From Arthrobacter sp. S41 (GTDB taxonomy: Bacteria > Actinomycetota > Actinomycetes > Actinomycetales > Micrococcaceae), in contig NZ_SIHY01000001.1 of NCBI RefSeq assembly GCF_004320535.1, forward strand, positions 2,232,001 to 2,296,000: 64,000 bases of DNA. The letters are read 5' to 3'. The notes beneath the pieces were generated by a model. The model was not told the origin of the DNA and ran no database searches. It saw only the letters and a list, made by a program, of their open reading frames with translations. Positions 53,434-62,512 of this stretch are shown here, in pieces. A program made the position numbers and the translations under genes. How positions within the stretch are numbered: the stretch's first letter is position 1; each line of letters begins with the position of its first letter.

Positions 53434-53752
53434 TGGGTGATCAGCTCATTTCATCGGTCGACATTCCACGGACCTTGGCTGAACACCCTTACCACCGAAA
53501 AACTACTTTCGGCTTCGACTCGATGCTGGTTTCGTGGAACCTTGTGGCTCAACTGTAAGCCAACTCACGCAGTGCGCGTCAAGGGAATGCGCCAGAAATT
53601 TACATGATCGTATTTGTTAAATACTTTTCACAGGGCGGCCAAAACTACTACCTCGTAGCCCTTGCCAAGGACCCAGAGTGGCTCACATACTGGTTTCACT
53701 AGATAAAAGATAATTTTCACAATACGAAAATTTGAGAACGAGGGAGAGTCTC
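53434..53752. other. Divergent control region of the urate module
   Basis: This gap of about 319 bp contains two AT-rich inverted repeats: GTATTT-3-AAATAC (53610-53624) and AATTTTC-7-GAAAATT (53712-53732). They are candidate operators for the leftward urate genes and the rightward small protein. No regulator gene for the module is adjacent. Confidence 0.5.
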
Positions 53753-53947
53753 ATGACCACCGTCGACCCGACAAAAATTAAATTTCAGACGCAGGAAAAT
53801 GATTCATCTGGCAGCACGGATGCGTTGCGAACCGGATTGTTTCAGCCGATCGAAGGTCTGGACCCAGACATGGCGCGACACCCAAAGATCTCGCACACTG
53901 CACCCTCTGCATGGACCAAGATCTTTGGTTCTAACGCCGAGCACTAA
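53753..53947 (+). CDS. Small protein of unknown function
   Basis: This 64-residue, soluble-looking protein begins MTTVDPTKIKFQTQEN and ends WTKIFGSNAEH. The ATG follows GGGAGAG, and the gene lies divergently opposite the urate operon with its own AT-rich control region, so it is probably expressed. No membrane segment, Cys or known motif is seen. I do not recognise the family. An ATG 7 codons upstream is in frame but lacks a ribosome site. Confidence 0.55.
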   Translation: MTTVDPTKIKFQTQENDSSGSTDALRTGLFQPIEGLDPDMARHPKISHTAPSAWTKIFGSNAEH

Positions 53948-54012
53948 GGGTCACGGCGAGCGCCAAAGCGCAGCGCACGGAACCCCTGTCCCACCGAGCC
54001 TTCGTCGGGAAA

Positions 54013-54666
54013 TTAACGTCGCGTGAAGTCCATGAAGTCTGCCGGCGAGGTGCTCGGTGCAGCCATCATGCCCACCACGGAATCGACCAAGAAGTAGCCC
54101 ACCGATTCCCAGGTGCCTATCGCTTCACCCTCATTAACCGAGCCCTCATATTCGGCGCAGAGTCCCAACAGCATTGGACCTAGGATCTTGGCGCGGGCGC
54201 TGATAACAACCTCAGGAAGACCCTCTAACTCTTCGGGCAGCCGCCTCTTCACTTCACTTCCCCGCAGGTCCTCATCAACCAAACCGGCCAGCATCTCGCG
54301 CAGGTCTGGACGAAACAACGCCTGAAATAGGAATTTTGCTCGCCATGAAGGTTTAGGCAGTGCATCAAAAGAAAAGACCAGTGGCAGCGTGTACAGCGTG
54401 ACTATTTCACGCAGATTCATCATTGATGCATCCGAGCTCAACGGCAGTTCAGCGCGGATGGCCCGAACGTCATCCATCGCACGGCCAACCATCGCAGCTA
54501 AGAGATCGTCTCGACTCCCAAAGTGATATTTGATGGCCGAGTGGTTCGCCGTGCCAGCATGTTCGGTGATCTTGCGGTTAGAAACCGCATCGATTCCGTG
54601 CAACGCAAAAAGCTCTTCTGCCGCATCTAGCAGTACTTCTCGCGCCTTGTCGCTATGTCGACTCAC
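54013..54666 (-). CDS. TetR-family transcriptional regulator
   Basis: This 217-residue regulator has N-terminal HTH REVLLDAAEELFALHGIDAVSNRKI with helix HAGTANHSAIKYHFGSRDDLL (about 30-50) and a ligand domain of all-helical type. The start is GTG. A perfect 20-bp palindrome (54737-54756) lies between it and the divergent membrane-protein gene, its likely target. Confidence 0.88.
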   Translation of the reverse strand: MSRHSDKAREVLLDAAEELFALHGIDAVSNRKITEHAGTANHSAIKYHFGSRDDLLAAMVGRAMDDVRAIRAELPLSSDASMMNLREIVTLYTLPLVFSFDALPKPSWRAKFLFQALFRPDLREMLAGLVDEDLRGSEVKRRLPEELEGLPEVVISARAKILGPMLLGLCAEYEGSVNEGEAIGTWESVGYFLVDSVVGMMAAPSTSPADFMDFTRR

Positions 54667-54736
54667 GGAATATTTCCCTTCAAAGCTGGTACGTCCAGTG
54701 ATCTTAATGGTGATCTATGGCGCTTCCAATGTCATT

Positions 54737-54756
54737 TTTACGCCACGTGGCGTAAA
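54737..54756. promoter_or_regulatory. TetR operator
   Basis: TTTACGCCACGTGGCGTAAA is a perfect 20-bp palindrome between the divergent tetR and membrane-protein genes. Confidence 0.8.
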
Positions 54757-54834
54757 GTCGTTGATGTACTTCATCTAAAGCCAGTTGTTCCACCAAAGCA
54801 ACTCGGACTGTCTAAACCTCAGGAGCCAGAGCAA

Positions 54835-57075
54835 TTGAGCACTGCACCCACCGATCCACACAGCACGCCGCCTTCTCGGCGCGAAGCAAAACTGGAACCA
54901 CACGAAACCTCTGAACAAGAGATCGCCGCCAAGCGGGCCAAGGCTGAAAAGATCGGGCGGACAGTTGCCGTTTTCATCATGCCATTGATGATCGTGGGCA
55001 TGATGATTTGGGGCTACCTAGGTGCTATGCACCATCAAGAAGCCAAGAACATGCCTGTTGCAATCACCGCATCAAGCTCAACAGCCGCAGAAAAATTTGC
55101 TGAGTCACTTGAAGAGAGTGACGGCGATGCGGTGGACATCAAGATTCTCGACTCCGCATTAGAAGCTCGAACACAGGTCACTGACCGCGAGGTCACGGCA
55201 GCGGTGGTGCTTGATGATCAATCTGCAACCCTGTACACCGCCAGTGGCGCAGGTGTTTCCAGCTCCTCGGCAATCACCGCAGTGCTCACCCCGGCTTTGG
55301 CGCAACAGGGTTTCACGGTCAACAGCCAAGACCTTGTGCCACTTCCTGCCAATGACTCCATGGGCATGGGCGCGATGCTTCTGTCCACAGCAATGATCAC
55401 TGCCGGTTACATGCCATGGTCTTTGGCTTTCTCCAACTCTCCTGAACTGCTCAAGCGCCGCCGTGCACTGCCACTGTTGGCCGGCTGGTAACTTCTGCTC
55501 TCAGGTTTGGGCATCTTGATTGGCGGACCAATTTTGGGCGTCATTCCAGCAGCGAGCATTATCCCGGTCTGGGGCACGCTGGCCTTGGGCGTCTTTGCCG
55601 TCGGTTCCTCGCAGGTTCTTTTGACCCGCATCTTTGGTCCTATGGCCGTCATCCCAGGCATGTTCCTGTTCATGGTGCTCGGTCAGCCGGCCTCCAATAT
55701 GGGCATGTCGGTTTATATGCTGCCTAAGATCTTCCCGTTCTTGCACCAGTTCCTACCGATGCCTGCCCTGGGTGAGGCCATGCGATCGGTACTCTACTTT
55801 GATGGCAACGGGGCCGCGAAACATCTTTTGATTCTCATCGCTGGCGCGGTGGCAGCTATCTTGCTGACCACGCTGATCGACTTCCTGAGGACTCGCAAGG
55901 GTAAGAGCGCTACCCCTACCCAGATTAATGTCGCCTCCCTCCACGGGGGACCTCGCCCGCAAAACCGGGCATGGCGCTACATCGCTCTGGGCGCAGTACC
56001 TTTCACCATGATCGCCATCATGCTTTCGGCAATGCTCGGCGCCATGCAGGAACCAACTCCACGCCACATGCCAGTGGCCCTGGTTGGTTCCACAACACAA
56101 CAGGCACAGCAGATGGCCGATTCCTTGAATGAATCAATGGAGGGAAAGTTCGACTTCACCATCGTGGATGATGCAGCTGAGGCCAAATCCATGGTCGAGT
56201 CTCAGGACCTCACCGGCGCATTTATTCTGCCAAGTCAGGATGATCCGCAGGCAACTATCTATACCGCGCAAGCCTCAGGCAATGCCGCCTCGCAGGTAGT
56301 AGTTCAGGTCTTCACCCAGATCGGTCAGTCCCAAAATATGACCGTAGATCATCAGGAGCTCGCGGCACTGCCAGCGGGCGACAATATGGGCACGGTGGCC
56401 ATGTATCTGGGCATGGGATGGGTGATGGCAGGCTTCATGGTCATCATGGTTGGTTCCACAGCTGCACCGCATACCCGTCCGTTACCAAAACTCATCCCGC
56501 TGCTGGCCGTGTACTCGGCCTTCATGTCTGTCGTGTTGTATTTGATTGCCGGACCGTTCACCAACTCGGTTGATGGACACTTCTGGAAGCTGTTTAGTGT
56601 CGGCATGCTCGCCATCTTTGCCGTGGCGATGCTAACTACGGTATTCAACCGTCTGATCGGAATGCTCTGCCTGCTGCCAACAATGCTGATCGTGATGTTC
56701 CTCGGTGTGCCAGCGTCCAACGGCGCACTGTCGATCTATATGGAACCGCGCATGTTCAACATCCTGCATGACATCCTTCCGATGCCAGCGGCCGTTGAAT
56801 CCATTCGATCAATTCTGTACTTCGATTCAGAAGGCCTCGGTGCACATTTGATCACCCTAGCCATCTGGGCCCTGGTGTGCTTGGCCCTGACCTTGGTGAT
56901 CGACCAGCTTAAGGTCGTGCAAACAACCAGCCACCCCATCCCTGAAGAGGAACTAGCCGCCCTTCAAGGACGCGCATTGGAAGCTAAGGCAACGCAGGCT
57001 GCGCAGAGCGCAGATCAAATTGATGCCGAAGCCCAGCACCTGATCGATGATCAGAAAGAGACGGTTACGGTGTAG
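54835..57075 (+). pseudogene. Tandem-duplicated ABC-2-like (YhgE/DUF3533-type) membrane protein, broken by in-frame TAA
   Basis: A single frame encodes two similar halves, each with one membrane segment (AVFIMPLMIVGMMIWGYLGAM; ALGAVPFTMIAIMLSAMLGAM), an external domain of about 110 residues and several more segments. TAA at 55489-55491 interrupts the first half after KRRRALPLLAGW. The matching point in the second half reads LIPLLAVYSAFM, so a Ser codon TCA changed to TAA is plausible. The start is probably TTG 54835, with AGGAG 10 nt before. The second half could be made separately from TTG 55507. Probably an export-type protein under TetR control. Confidence 0.7.
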
Positions 57076-57092
57076 CCGTACCAACGATTCAA

Positions 57093-57137
57093 GACACCGC
57101 GGGGCCGATGAAAATTGGTCCCGCGGTGTCCTTTTTG
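57093..57137 (+). terminator. Rho-independent terminator
   Basis: GACACCGCGGG/CCCGCGGTGTC arms followed by CTTTTT, 18 bp after the membrane-protein stop. Confidence 0.85.
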
Positions 57138-57311
57138 GAATTAGCTGCGCCGGCACCGAATGCTTGAGGTCCAGTATCTTCCTGCGTCTTCACCGCAATG
57201 TCGCTAGAGTTTGAGCACACTCGCCGGTTCCTCAACTGGGCATTATGGCTAGGTCTTCCTAGGATGGGAGCACGCACGCTCACCACCGTTGATGGAACCA
57301 GGCAAGGAGAA

Positions 57312-58079
57312 ATGATGGCGCAGTCACCCCACTCAAGCGGGCAGGGTCGCACGATCGTGATCACTGGAGCGGGTTCAGGCATTGGCCGTGCCACCGCACG
57401 ATTGCTCTTATCCCAGGGCTGGAATGCTGCCCTTGCCGGGCGCACCACGGCCACCTTGGAAGAAACGGCACAGTCCCACCCCTTGGCCTTGATCCATCCC
57501 ACCGACGTCACCGATCCGAGTGCGGTGGACAAGCTCTTTGCCGCGACCCATCAACGCTTTGGATCAGTAGACGTGCTCTTTAATAACGCGGGGGTGTTTG
57601 GGCCAGCGGTATCTATTGACGAGTTGACCCCAGAACAGTGGGATCAAATATGCCAGATCAATCTCACCGGTGCCATCAATGCGGCCCGTAGCGCCTTTGC
57701 TCATTTTAAAGCGCACGCCGGTGGCCGCATCATCAATAATGGGTCCATTTCCGCTCAGGTTCCACGCGTCAATTCGGTGGCCTATACGGTGACCAAACAC
57801 GGGATCGCCGGGTTGACCAAGTCGCTAGAACTAGATGGACGCCCCTACCGGATCCGCGCCACACAAATCGATATTGGCAATACCGCCAGTGACCTACTTG
57901 ATGATTTTGGTGCCAACGATGGTGCCCTGCAACCCAGTGGACAGCGAATTGTAGAGCCGTCCTTCCCTTTGGAAGAAGCCGCCGAGGCCATTGCCTACAT
58001 TGCCGGAGTTCCTTTGGGAACTTCTATCAATCAGTTCACAATTACCGCCGGTGGCATGCCGTACATCGGACGAGGCTAG
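57312..58079 (+). CDS. Short-chain dehydrogenase/reductase
   Basis: This 255-residue classical SDR has cofactor motif VITGAGSGIGRAT, LFNNAG, catalytic Ser in NNGSISAQ, and YTVTKHG (YxxxK). Position Arg in LAGRTT favours NADP(H). ATG 57312 behind AAGGAG is chosen; the frame runs 38 codons further upstream without a ribosome site. Substrate unknown. Confidence 0.88.
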   Translation: MMAQSPHSSGQGRTIVITGAGSGIGRATARLLLSQGWNAALAGRTTATLEETAQSHPLALIHPTDVTDPSAVDKLFAATHQRFGSVDVLFNNAGVFGPAVSIDELTPEQWDQICQINLTGAINAARSAFAHFKAHAGGRIINNGSISAQVPRVNSVAYTVTKHGIAGLTKSLELDGRPYRIRATQIDIGNTASDLLDDFGANDGALQPSGQRIVEPSFPLEEAAEAIAYIAGVPLGTSINQFTITAGGMPYIGRG

Positions 58080-58119
58080 GCGAACCCCATGCGCCTAGAG
58101 ATTCCAGATCATCACCGAC

Positions 58120-58374
58120 GTGCTCAGCGCGGTTTACCGCAAGGATTTGCCGGTACTTGAGCAGTGGTGTTCGAAGGACATCCAGTGGGATATCGCGGGC
58201 AGGCCGTCCATGCAGGGTTTAGAAACAAGTGCAGATGGCCAAAGCTGCAGCAACCAGCAATCAGTGACTCACTTCAGCCACGTCATCAAGTTCGCTTCTG
58301 CTGGTAAGGCCGCAAAAATCACCGCGGTCCGCAGCTATTTTGTCGAACAGCCGGGAGCTGAACGGGCGGTTTAG
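58120..58374 (+). pseudogene. NTF2/SnoaL-like fragment
   Basis: This 84-codon frame (GTG) begins with VLSAVYRKDLPVLEQWCSKDIQWDIAGRPSMQGLE, the N-terminal pattern of NTF2-like polyketide-cyclase folds, but the rest is too short and no ribosome site is seen. It is probably a decayed remnant; an intact small gene is less likely. Confidence 0.35.
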
Positions 58375-58820
58375 AAGTACTCTGCCAGTAGCGCTTCAAG
58401 CTTGCCGAGGGCCGAATTCCAAGCCTTGGTGCTTGTTTCCACGACTTCATAGGGTATCGGTCCCTGGGTCAGGGAAAGCATGGTCTGGCCGGCGAACTCT
58501 TTGAATTCAATGCGTGTTTCGATGATCAGGTCCAAGGTCATTTCATGTGGACCATCGGCGCTGACCAGACATTCATATTCATCAAAGGTCGTCAGTACTG
58601 CCTTGAGCGGAACCTTTGAGTCTGGGTTGTCGACCTGCACCATTTCCAGTTCATGGCGACCGCCAACTTTGGCTTCAAAAACGACAGAATCTTCATTAAC
58701 TGCCCAGCCGTGAGGACCCCACCATTGAGCGATGATTTCGGGTTCTACAAAAGCTGCCCAGACGGCAGTTTTCGGTGCAGAAAACTGTCGGGCGATAACC
58801 AGTTCAGTCAACGATTCCAT
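58371..58820 (-). CDS. SRPBCC/AHSA1-like protein
   Basis: This 149-residue START-like fold protein has VIARQFSAPKTAVWAAFVEPEIIAQWWGPHGW at the start and IEFKEFAGQTMLSLTQGPIPYEVVETSTKAWNSALGKLEALL at the end. These lines are typical of activator-of-Hsp90-like SRPBCC proteins with unknown small ligands. The last codons overlap the convergent fragment by 4 nt. Confidence 0.85.
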   Translation of the reverse strand: MESLTELVIARQFSAPKTAVWAAFVEPEIIAQWWGPHGWAVNEDSVVFEAKVGGRHELEMVQVDNPDSKVPLKAVLTTFDEYECLVSADGPHEMTLDLIIETRIEFKEFAGQTMLSLTQGPIPYEVVETSTKAWNSALGKLEALLAEYF

Positions 58821-59094
58821 GTACTCAATGGTATCGCTACTTAAAGATGCTGTAGCCCCAACCTTGACCGCACGCCACCTTCAACTCTTTTAGCAAAACA
58901 GTGGAAAAGTACCACAAACGATGGCAGACGAGAATGCCGGTTCTGCCACGTTGGTCGCAATCGAGTTCAAGGCGAAGGTGAAGGTGAAAAGTAGGTTAGA
59001 CATTTGGTGTTCTCCGTACTCGTGAATGCGATGATGATCTGTCGCGGCATTCATATGCCACTAACTACTTTTCATCGCGATCGCTGTCTCGCAC

Positions 59095-59110
59095 CTGTAC
59101 AAAAGAACAG
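59095..59110. promoter_or_regulatory. Imperfect CTGTAC inverted repeat
   Basis: CTGTACAAAAGAACAG: same half-sites and 4-nt spacing as the perfect repeat at 59265-59280 with one mismatch. TGTACAAAAG here also reappears inverted at 59247-59256. Confidence 0.45.
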
Positions 59111-59264
59111 TTCTCGCAAACTATCTACTTTCAGCTGGATTTATTCCCTCCCGGTAAATCGGGCTGGATTCTTCCTTTCTCCCCTGACGCAATAAGGCCT
59201 CACTCCTCTCTACCGGCCTAACCTTCTTGGACCAAGAATCGTTGAACTTTTGTACACCGCAAGA

Positions 59265-59280
59265 CTGTACGGAAGTACAG
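59265..59280. promoter_or_regulatory. Perfect operator-like palindrome before the RiPP exporter
   Basis: CTGTAC-GGAA-GTACAG, 70 bp upstream of the ATPase start. A dimeric regulator outside the window may bind it. Confidence 0.6.
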
Positions 59281-59349
59281 GGTCAGTTGATTCAACGGCT
59301 AATACAGTCGTTATCAACAGCAACGATTCCAAACCAGGAAGGGCCCATC

Positions 59350-60324
59350 ATGAACGGATTGCAGCTAACCGGCGTTAGTCGTAGCTTCGGGGACCGTACC
59401 GTCTTGCACAGCATGGATCTTTCGGTCCAGCGCGGCGAGATCGTCGGTTTCATCGGAGGCAATGGTGCCGGCAAGACAACCAGCATGAGGCTGATCTTGG
59501 GGCTACTGAGCGCCGATCAAGGACAAATTACGTGGGACGGCAAACCCATCTCCACCCAGGATCGACGCAACATCGGTTACATGCCTGAAGAACGCGGACT
59601 TTACCCACAGATGCCGGTACGCGAGCAGATCATCCACTTTGCATTATTGGAAGGTCACAAGCTTCCCGCTGCACGCACGGTGGCAGATGATCTCATCGCT
59701 TCGTTGGGACTTCAGGGTAGGGAACGCACACTCATTCAGGATCTCTCGCTGGGCAACCAGCAGCGTGTTCAGTTAGCAGTTTCACTGGTGGGCAACCCAG
59801 CACTTCTGGTACTCGACGAACCATTTTCTGGCCTAGATCCCAGCGCTGTGGCAACCATGGGCGAATTGATCCGTGAACAAGCTGCCCGCGGAGTCGGAGT
59901 ACTTTTCTCTTCTCACCAACTGGATCTGGTTGAACGACTCTGTGACCGGGTCTGCATTCTCGATCAAGGCCGAGTCAAGGCCAGCGGAAGCATCGCAGAA
60001 CTAAAAACCGAAGGTCAAAGCCGTTGGCAACTGAACTTCTCTCGTAATGCAGATGCCTTCGCAGCTGAAACAGCAATGCTCCAGGCCATCGACGTAACGA
60101 GGTCTTCCACTGATCGAAACAGTGTTGTGGTCTCCTTGGAAGGCGATGACCGCGACATTCCTGCGCAGCTGCTAGCCATTGCGCAGAGACACGGTGGACT
60201 GCGCAGCATCGAATCCGTTCAACGTTCTTTGGATGAATTACTCACGAAGCAATACATTTCAGCTGGTTTGGCCACACCGACCGAAGTCGAACCAGTTACA
60301 AGAGCATCGGAGGCAAGTAAATGA
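59350..60324 (+). CDS. ABC exporter ATP-binding protein
   Basis: This 324-residue ATPase has Walker A GGNGAGKTT (about 37-45), a signature loop LSLGNQQRVQ (departing from LSGGQ) and Walker B LLVLDEPFSGLDP, with a C-terminal accessory domain of about 100 residues as in NatA-type and bacteriocin-immunity ATPases. ATG 59350 behind AGGAAGGG is chosen over an upstream frame extension. It overlaps the permease start by 4 nt. The likely role is export of the mature peptide or self-protection. Confidence 0.88.
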   Translation: MNGLQLTGVSRSFGDRTVLHSMDLSVQRGEIVGFIGGNGAGKTTSMRLILGLLSADQGQITWDGKPISTQDRRNIGYMPEERGLYPQMPVREQIIHFALLEGHKLPAARTVADDLIASLGLQGRERTLIQDLSLGNQQRVQLAVSLVGNPALLVLDEPFSGLDPSAVATMGELIREQAARGVGVLFSSHQLDLVERLCDRVCILDQGRVKASGSIAELKTEGQSRWQLNFSRNADAFAAETAMLQAIDVTRSSTDRNSVVVSLEGDDRDIPAQLLAIAQRHGGLRSIESVQRSLDELLTKQYISAGLATPTEVEPVTRASEASK

Positions 60325-61199
60325 GCACCGTTTCGAAATCACGACAAGCATTACGCGAAACAGGACTAGTTATCCGTAGGGAAATCCTCACCAGAACGGC
60401 AAACCGCACCATTCTATTGACTACCGGGCTACTCGCCTTGGGCGTCGGTGCGGCAGCAGGTGTTGGAGGCTGGTTTCTGGTCAATTCCGCGCAAGGCCTT
60501 GAGACGTTCAGCTTGAACCCTCGAATGCTCTTCGCCACTGCCATGATCTGTGCGTTGCTAACTTCTCTGGTCTACTCCTCACAAAGCTTGACCGCCGGAG
60601 TGGTGGAAGAGAAGTCCTCGCGAGTTGTTGAAATCCTGCTCACTAAGATCGGCATCGGTCCGCTACTTGCCGGAAAACTACTCGGCATCGGACTGGTCAC
60701 ACTGGCTCAACTACTAGTGATCGGCGGGGCCGGAGTACTCGGGTTCACAGTGGTGGATGGGTTCTCTCTTCTTGATATGCAAGTGGGTCCATCATTGGTG
60801 TGGTTTATGGTGTGGTTCTTGCTCGGCTATGCGGTTTTCGCGCTGCTCAACACCGCGTTGGCAGCCACCGTGGCCAGGCAGGAGGACCTGGCTTCGGCAG
60901 TCATGCCACTGTCGGTGTTGCAAATGGCACTTTTGGTTATTTCGCTGTACGTCTTACCTACTCATCTAGATAACGCCTGGCTTCATGCTCTGTCCTTTGT
61001 CCCGCTATTTTCCTCTTATTTGATGCCTATTCGATTCGGCCTTGACGGCATTGAAATGTGGCAAATGATTGCAGCCGCCGGCCTCAGTGTGATGGCAATC
61101 CCTGTCCTGTTCTGGGTTGCAACCCTTCTTTATCGCAACAATGCCCTGCGTACCGGGTCTCGAGTCTCGCTGCGTACTTCCCTGAGCTCGGCCGACTAA
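60321..61199 (+). CDS. ABC-2 type exporter permease (NatB-like)
   Basis: This 292-residue membrane protein has about six hydrophobic segments and the cytoplasmic motif GVVEEKSSRVVEILLTKI typical of ABC-2/NatB permeases. It is coupled to the ATPase by ATGA. Together they would form a dimeric exporter for the RiPP product or an immunity pump. Confidence 0.87.
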   Translation: MSTVSKSRQALRETGLVIRREILTRTANRTILLTTGLLALGVGAAAGVGGWFLVNSAQGLETFSLNPRMLFATAMICALLTSLVYSSQSLTAGVVEEKSSRVVEILLTKIGIGPLLAGKLLGIGLVTLAQLLVIGGAGVLGFTVVDGFSLLDMQVGPSLVWFMVWFLLGYAVFALLNTALAATVARQEDLASAVMPLSVLQMALLVISLYVLPTHLDNAWLHALSFVPLFSSYLMPIRFGLDGIEMWQMIAAAGLSVMAIPVLFWVATLLYRNNALRTGSRVSLRTSLSSAD

Positions 61200-61246
61200 C
61201 GCTAGTTCCTAAACCTGGTCACTACGTCTTTGAAAGGACAAGAACA

Positions 61247-61375
61247 ATGACTGAAAACAACACCGCGCAAAATAGCCCGTCCAAATCCTCGAAGCTCAAG
61301 AAGCACCTTCGAAATCTCGGCCTGCTCCTCTTGGGCATCGCCGTGGCTTACGCCATCACCACCTTCCTCGCCTAG
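61247..61375 (+). CDS. 42-residue single-span membrane peptide
   Basis: It begins MTENNTAQNSPSKSSKLKKHLRN, a polar and then basic segment, followed by one membrane span (about 24-42) ending ITTFLA. The ATG follows GAAAGGAC by 8 nt, so it is likely translated. It lies between the exporter and the phosphotransferase-like gene. Candidate functions are immunity peptide or exporter accessory. It lacks Cys, so it is unlikely to be another lanthipeptide precursor. Confidence 0.65.
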   Translation: MTENNTAQNSPSKSSKLKKHLRNLGLLLLGIAVAYAITTFLA

Positions 61376-61412
61376 CCGCTGTCCAAACCTCATAGCCTGA
61401 AAGCGCATCGCC

Positions 61413-62510
61413 ATGACCGTCATTCTCAATCCTTCACTTCCGGCGACCCAAGCTGGCACCACGGCAGCGCAACAGGCCCAACCTCTACTAGATGGTCTTG
61501 GTCGGGCACCGATCCGCACAGTCTCAGCAACACAATTTGCCGGTCGTAATGGCAGCTGGATCATGGAATTAACAGACGGAAGTCAGATATTCGTCAAGAA
61601 GTTCAATGCATCTGCGACATCACCGCAGGCATTTGCCCGATCAATGAATTTTTCGTTCTTTGCTAGAAACAATCCACAGCATGCGCCTAGCACCCCTAAA
61701 TTGTTAGCGGGGGATGAATCAACTGGCCTGTTGCTGTTCGACTACTGTCCCGGAACTAGCCTGGCTCATCTGATCGTCCAGGATGCTTTGCCCGTGAGTT
61801 TCGCGGCAGATTCCGGCAGGTTATTGGCACGATTACATTCAGGCCCAACTGACGGACTGGATCCAGCGGGCAGTACGCTCCCGGTGCAGACGTTGCGCTT
61901 CGGTGTCACACATACCAGGTACTTGGATTTCACGTTGGCAGAACTCAGCCTGTACCCAACTTTGCAACAGGACGGCGAACTCCTTCAAGCGCTCGAAGCC
62001 CTACATGATGCTGAGGAGACAAACCGCAAATCACCGATTCACGGTGATCTGCGGTGGGACCAGTTTCATGTGAACGATTCACAACTGAATCTGTTGGATT
62101 GGGAAGACTTCTGCCTGGGAGACCCGGCACGAGACATAGGAACACTGGCCGGGGAATGGATCTATCGCGCGGTGCTCGACACGGTCACCTCTCGTGGCGG
62201 AGCCGATTCTCCACCCGAATACTTTGACGAAAACAGCGCGACAACCCTGATATCTCACCGGCTAGCTGCAGTCGTTCCGCAGCTACAGGAGCTGTGGCAC
62301 CACTATCGGCTTAATTCCAGCACCGATGACTCGCAACTGGCATTGCGCGTCACCGCGCGGCTGGGCTGGCACTTGGTGGATCGTTCAATGGCTAGGGCAG
62401 CCATGGTTTCTAGGCTCCCCGGAATTGAACGGGCAGCGGCAGGCATCGGCCGTAGAGCCCTTTTAGACCCCGCACGATATAGCCACGCACTAGGTTTCGG
62501 AAAGGACTGA
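61413..62510 (+). CDS. Aminoglycoside-phosphotransferase-like protein of RiPP cluster
   Basis: This 365-residue protein-kinase-like (APH) fold has SQIFVKKFNA (nucleotide-binding Lys), LLLFDYCPG (hinge), catalytic loop HGDLRWDQ and LLDWEDFCLGDPARDIG. In the catalytic loop the usual Asn (HxDxxxxN) is Gln. In thioamitide and class V lanthipeptide clusters such a protein phosphorylates Ser/Thr of the precursor before elimination. The start is ATG, weak ribosome site. It lies immediately upstream of the HopA1-like gene, the pairing that defines these clusters. Confidence 0.78.
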   Translation: MTVILNPSLPATQAGTTAAQQAQPLLDGLGRAPIRTVSATQFAGRNGSWIMELTDGSQIFVKKFNASATSPQAFARSMNFSFFARNNPQHAPSTPKLLAGDESTGLLLFDYCPGTSLAHLIVQDALPVSFAADSGRLLARLHSGPTDGLDPAGSTLPVQTLRFGVTHTRYLDFTLAELSLYPTLQQDGELLQALEALHDAEETNRKSPIHGDLRWDQFHVNDSQLNLLDWEDFCLGDPARDIGTLAGEWIYRAVLDTVTSRGGADSPPEYFDENSATTLISHRLAAVVPQLQELWHHYRLNSSTDDSQLALRVTARLGWHLVDRSMARAAMVSRLPGIERAAAGIGRRALLDPARYSHALGFGKD

Positions 62511-62512
62511 GA

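Larger units (their letters stand above)
58821..59349. other. Control region of the RiPP locus
   Basis: This 529-bp gap upstream of the ABC exporter is AT-richer than its flanks. It contains CTGTAC-4-GAACAG (59095-59110), CTTTTGTACA (59247-59256) and the perfect repeat CTGTACGGAAGTACAG (59265-59280). The upstream-extended frame through it (59227) has no ribosome site and is not supported. Confidence 0.6.

Noticed and set aside
59227-59349. 41-codon extension of the exporter ATPase containing Cys residues
   Set aside because: It runs through the CTGTAC palindrome, has no ribosome site, and the ATPase fold begins right after ATG 59350.
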